From contig DOVP01000092.1 of the NCBI GenBank assembly GCA_003520025.1, positions 1 to 5,976 on the forward strand: a DNA stretch of 5,976 bases. The letters are read 5' to 3'. Positions 5,001 to 5,976 of this stretch are shown here, in pieces. The first letter of the stretch is position 1. Each line of letters starts with the position of its first letter. The DNA is from Phycisphaerales bacterium. Lineage in GTDB: Bacteria > Planctomycetota > Phycisphaerae > Phycisphaerales > SM1A02. The position numbers and the translations under genes were made by a program. The notes beneath the pieces were generated by a model. It searched no databases. It saw only the letters and a program-made list of their open reading frames with translations, and was not told where the DNA came from.

Positions 5001-5976
5001 CTAGACGAGAATGGCGGCGGGGTGCTCGATGAACTCTTTGAGGGTGCCGAGATAGCGGGCAGCGGTGGCGCCATCGACGACACGGTGGTCGTTGCTGAGC
5101 GTGGCGTTCATTTCCCAGCCGATGGTGAGTTCGCCGTCTCGCACGGCCGGCTTCTGAAGGCACGCGCCGACGGCGAGAATCGCGCTGTTGGGTGGGTTGA
5201 TGATGGCCGTAAAGGCATCGACGCCGAACATGCCGAGGTTGGAAATGGTGAACGTCGCGCCTTCCATCTCTTCGATGGTGAGTCCTCGTGTTCTGGCTTT
5301 CTCGGACAAGGCCCGCGTCTCCGCCGAAATTGCTCGCAAACTACGACTATCCGCATTTCGAAGCACCGGAACGACCAACCCACCGCCCCGCTCTTCCGGC
5401 AGCGCAACAGCCACGCCGATGTTGACCTCGCCGTGGTAGACGATCGCATCGCCGTCCCAAGATGCATTCATCAACGGGTTTCGATTCATCGCAACGGCGC
5501 AGGCCCGCACCAGCAGATCATTCACGCTGAGTTTGACACCCTGATCGGCCAGTTCGGTGTTGAGATCCTTGCGAAGGGCCATCATCGCGTCCATCGCGAA
5601 GACCATCGACACCTGATAGTGCGGAATCTCCTGCTTGGACTCGACCAATCGTCGCGCGATCGTCTGCCGCATGATGCTGACCGGTTCGCGGCGATCCGAA
5701 TCGGTCCCTGCCAGCGATGTTGCCACCCGCGTCACGGGAACAGCCGGAACGGGCATGTTTGATGGTTCGATGACATCCGGTCGAGCGTGTTGCTCCTGCG
5801 CCGAAGGTGGCACCGAGGCCCGCATTTCTTCGCTGGTCCCCACGGCGGCGAGTACATCCCGCTTGATAATCCGACCGCCCGGACCCGACCCCTCAAGCCC
5901 GCTCAGATCTACACCATGCTGCTCGGCCAATCGCCTCGCAACGGACGTCACTTTGCGGTAAGGCGTAGCCACGGGG
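5001..5976 (-). CDS. pdhC: Dihydrolipoamide acetyltransferase, E2 of a pyruvate dehydrogenase-type complex (C-terminal part)
   Basis: E2 moves the acetyl group from its lipoyl arm to coenzyme A and forms the core of the cytoplasmic complex. About 325 residues are in the window. Counting from the Val codon at 5972, the peripheral-subunit (E1/E3) binding domain is at about 5-43 (VTSVARRLAEQHGVDLSGL, then GSGPGGRIIKRDVL). An Ala/Pro-rich linker follows (45-95), then the catalytic acyltransferase domain (96-323). The active-site motif DHRVVDG at 295-301 supplies H296 and D300. TISNLGMFGVDAFTAIINPPNSAILAVGA at 242-270 closely matches pyruvate-type E2s such as human DLAT, more than 2-oxoglutarate or branched-chain types, though substrate is not proven. 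The frame stays open to the edge. The GTG at 5972 starts right at the binding domain and is probably internal, since the lipoyl domain should lie beyond 5976, perhaps with E1 genes upstream. Confidence 0.9.
   Translation of the reverse strand, partial: PVATPYRKVTSVARRLAEQHGVDLSGLEGSGPGGRIIKRDVLAAVGTSEEMRASVPPSAQEQHARPDVIEPSNMPVPAVPVTRVATSLAGTDSDRREPVSIMRQTIARRLVESKQEIPHYQVSMVFAMDAMMALRKDLNTELADQGVKLSVNDLLVRACAVAMNRNPLMNASWDGDAIVYHGEVNIGVAVALPEERGGGLVVPVLRNADSRSLRAISAETRALSEKARTRGLTIEEMEGATFTISNLGMFGVDAFTAIINPPNSAILAVGACLQKPAVRDGELTIGWEMNATLSNDHRVVDGATAARYLGTLKEFIEHPAAILV

Noticed and set aside
5022..5762. A 246-codon plus-strand frame antisense to the E2 gene
   Set aside because: Shadow of the conserved acyltransferase coding sequence on the other strand; no domain seen.
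5969..5972. A true translation start of the E2 gene at the GTG at 5972
   Set aside because: It would give an E2 without any lipoyl domain, beginning directly at the subunit-binding domain; the frame is open to the window edge, so the gene most likely continues.

Overview
The window is GC-rich (about 60% by eye) bacterial chromosome with ordinary housekeeping content. No mobile element, CRISPR array, tRNA or rRNA was seen. The protein mix is RNase Y, an EF-P with a PGKGP loop, a duplicated ABC-2 permease with repeated T-x-D-L-x-L-x-T-P motifs, and a pyruvate-type E2. Together with weak Shine-Dalgarno use at one start, this suggests a Planctomycetota-like bacterium, possibly Phycisphaerae. That placement is an inference from protein style; no marker gene here proves it.

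Layout. Positions 1-2728 hold a minus-strand cluster read right to left: rny (RNase Y, 2728-1094), efp (elongation factor P, 1069-497) and rsmA/ksgA (16S rRNA dimethyladenosine transferase, from 491 off the left edge). Gaps are 24 nt and 5 nt, and each gene has a purine-rich ribosome binding site, so they look co-transcribed. The cluster joins mRNA decay, rescue of ribosomes at proline stretches and small-subunit maturation.

Positions 2729-3143 are a 415-bp divergent intergenic region without a convincing gene. Three hairpins lie in 81 bp (2809-2889) on the rny side. An operator-like block at 2977-3034 holds a GNRA-type hairpin and a 13-bp repeat spaced 33 bp. A candidate -10 box lies on the permease side.

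Positions 3144-4940 (plus strand) encode a 598-residue integral membrane protein made of two tandem ABC-2 permease modules. No ATPase gene is adjacent. It converges on a minus-strand gene at 5001-5976, the 3' part of a dihydrolipoamide acetyltransferase (pyruvate dehydrogenase E2). That gene runs off the right edge, so its lipoyl domain(s) and any E1 genes lie outside. A weak stem-loop sits in the 60-bp convergent gap.

I found no strong evidence of a new multi-gene system. The best leads are the structured intergenic region, the self-duplicated permease without a neighbouring ATPase, and the PGKGP-type EF-P.
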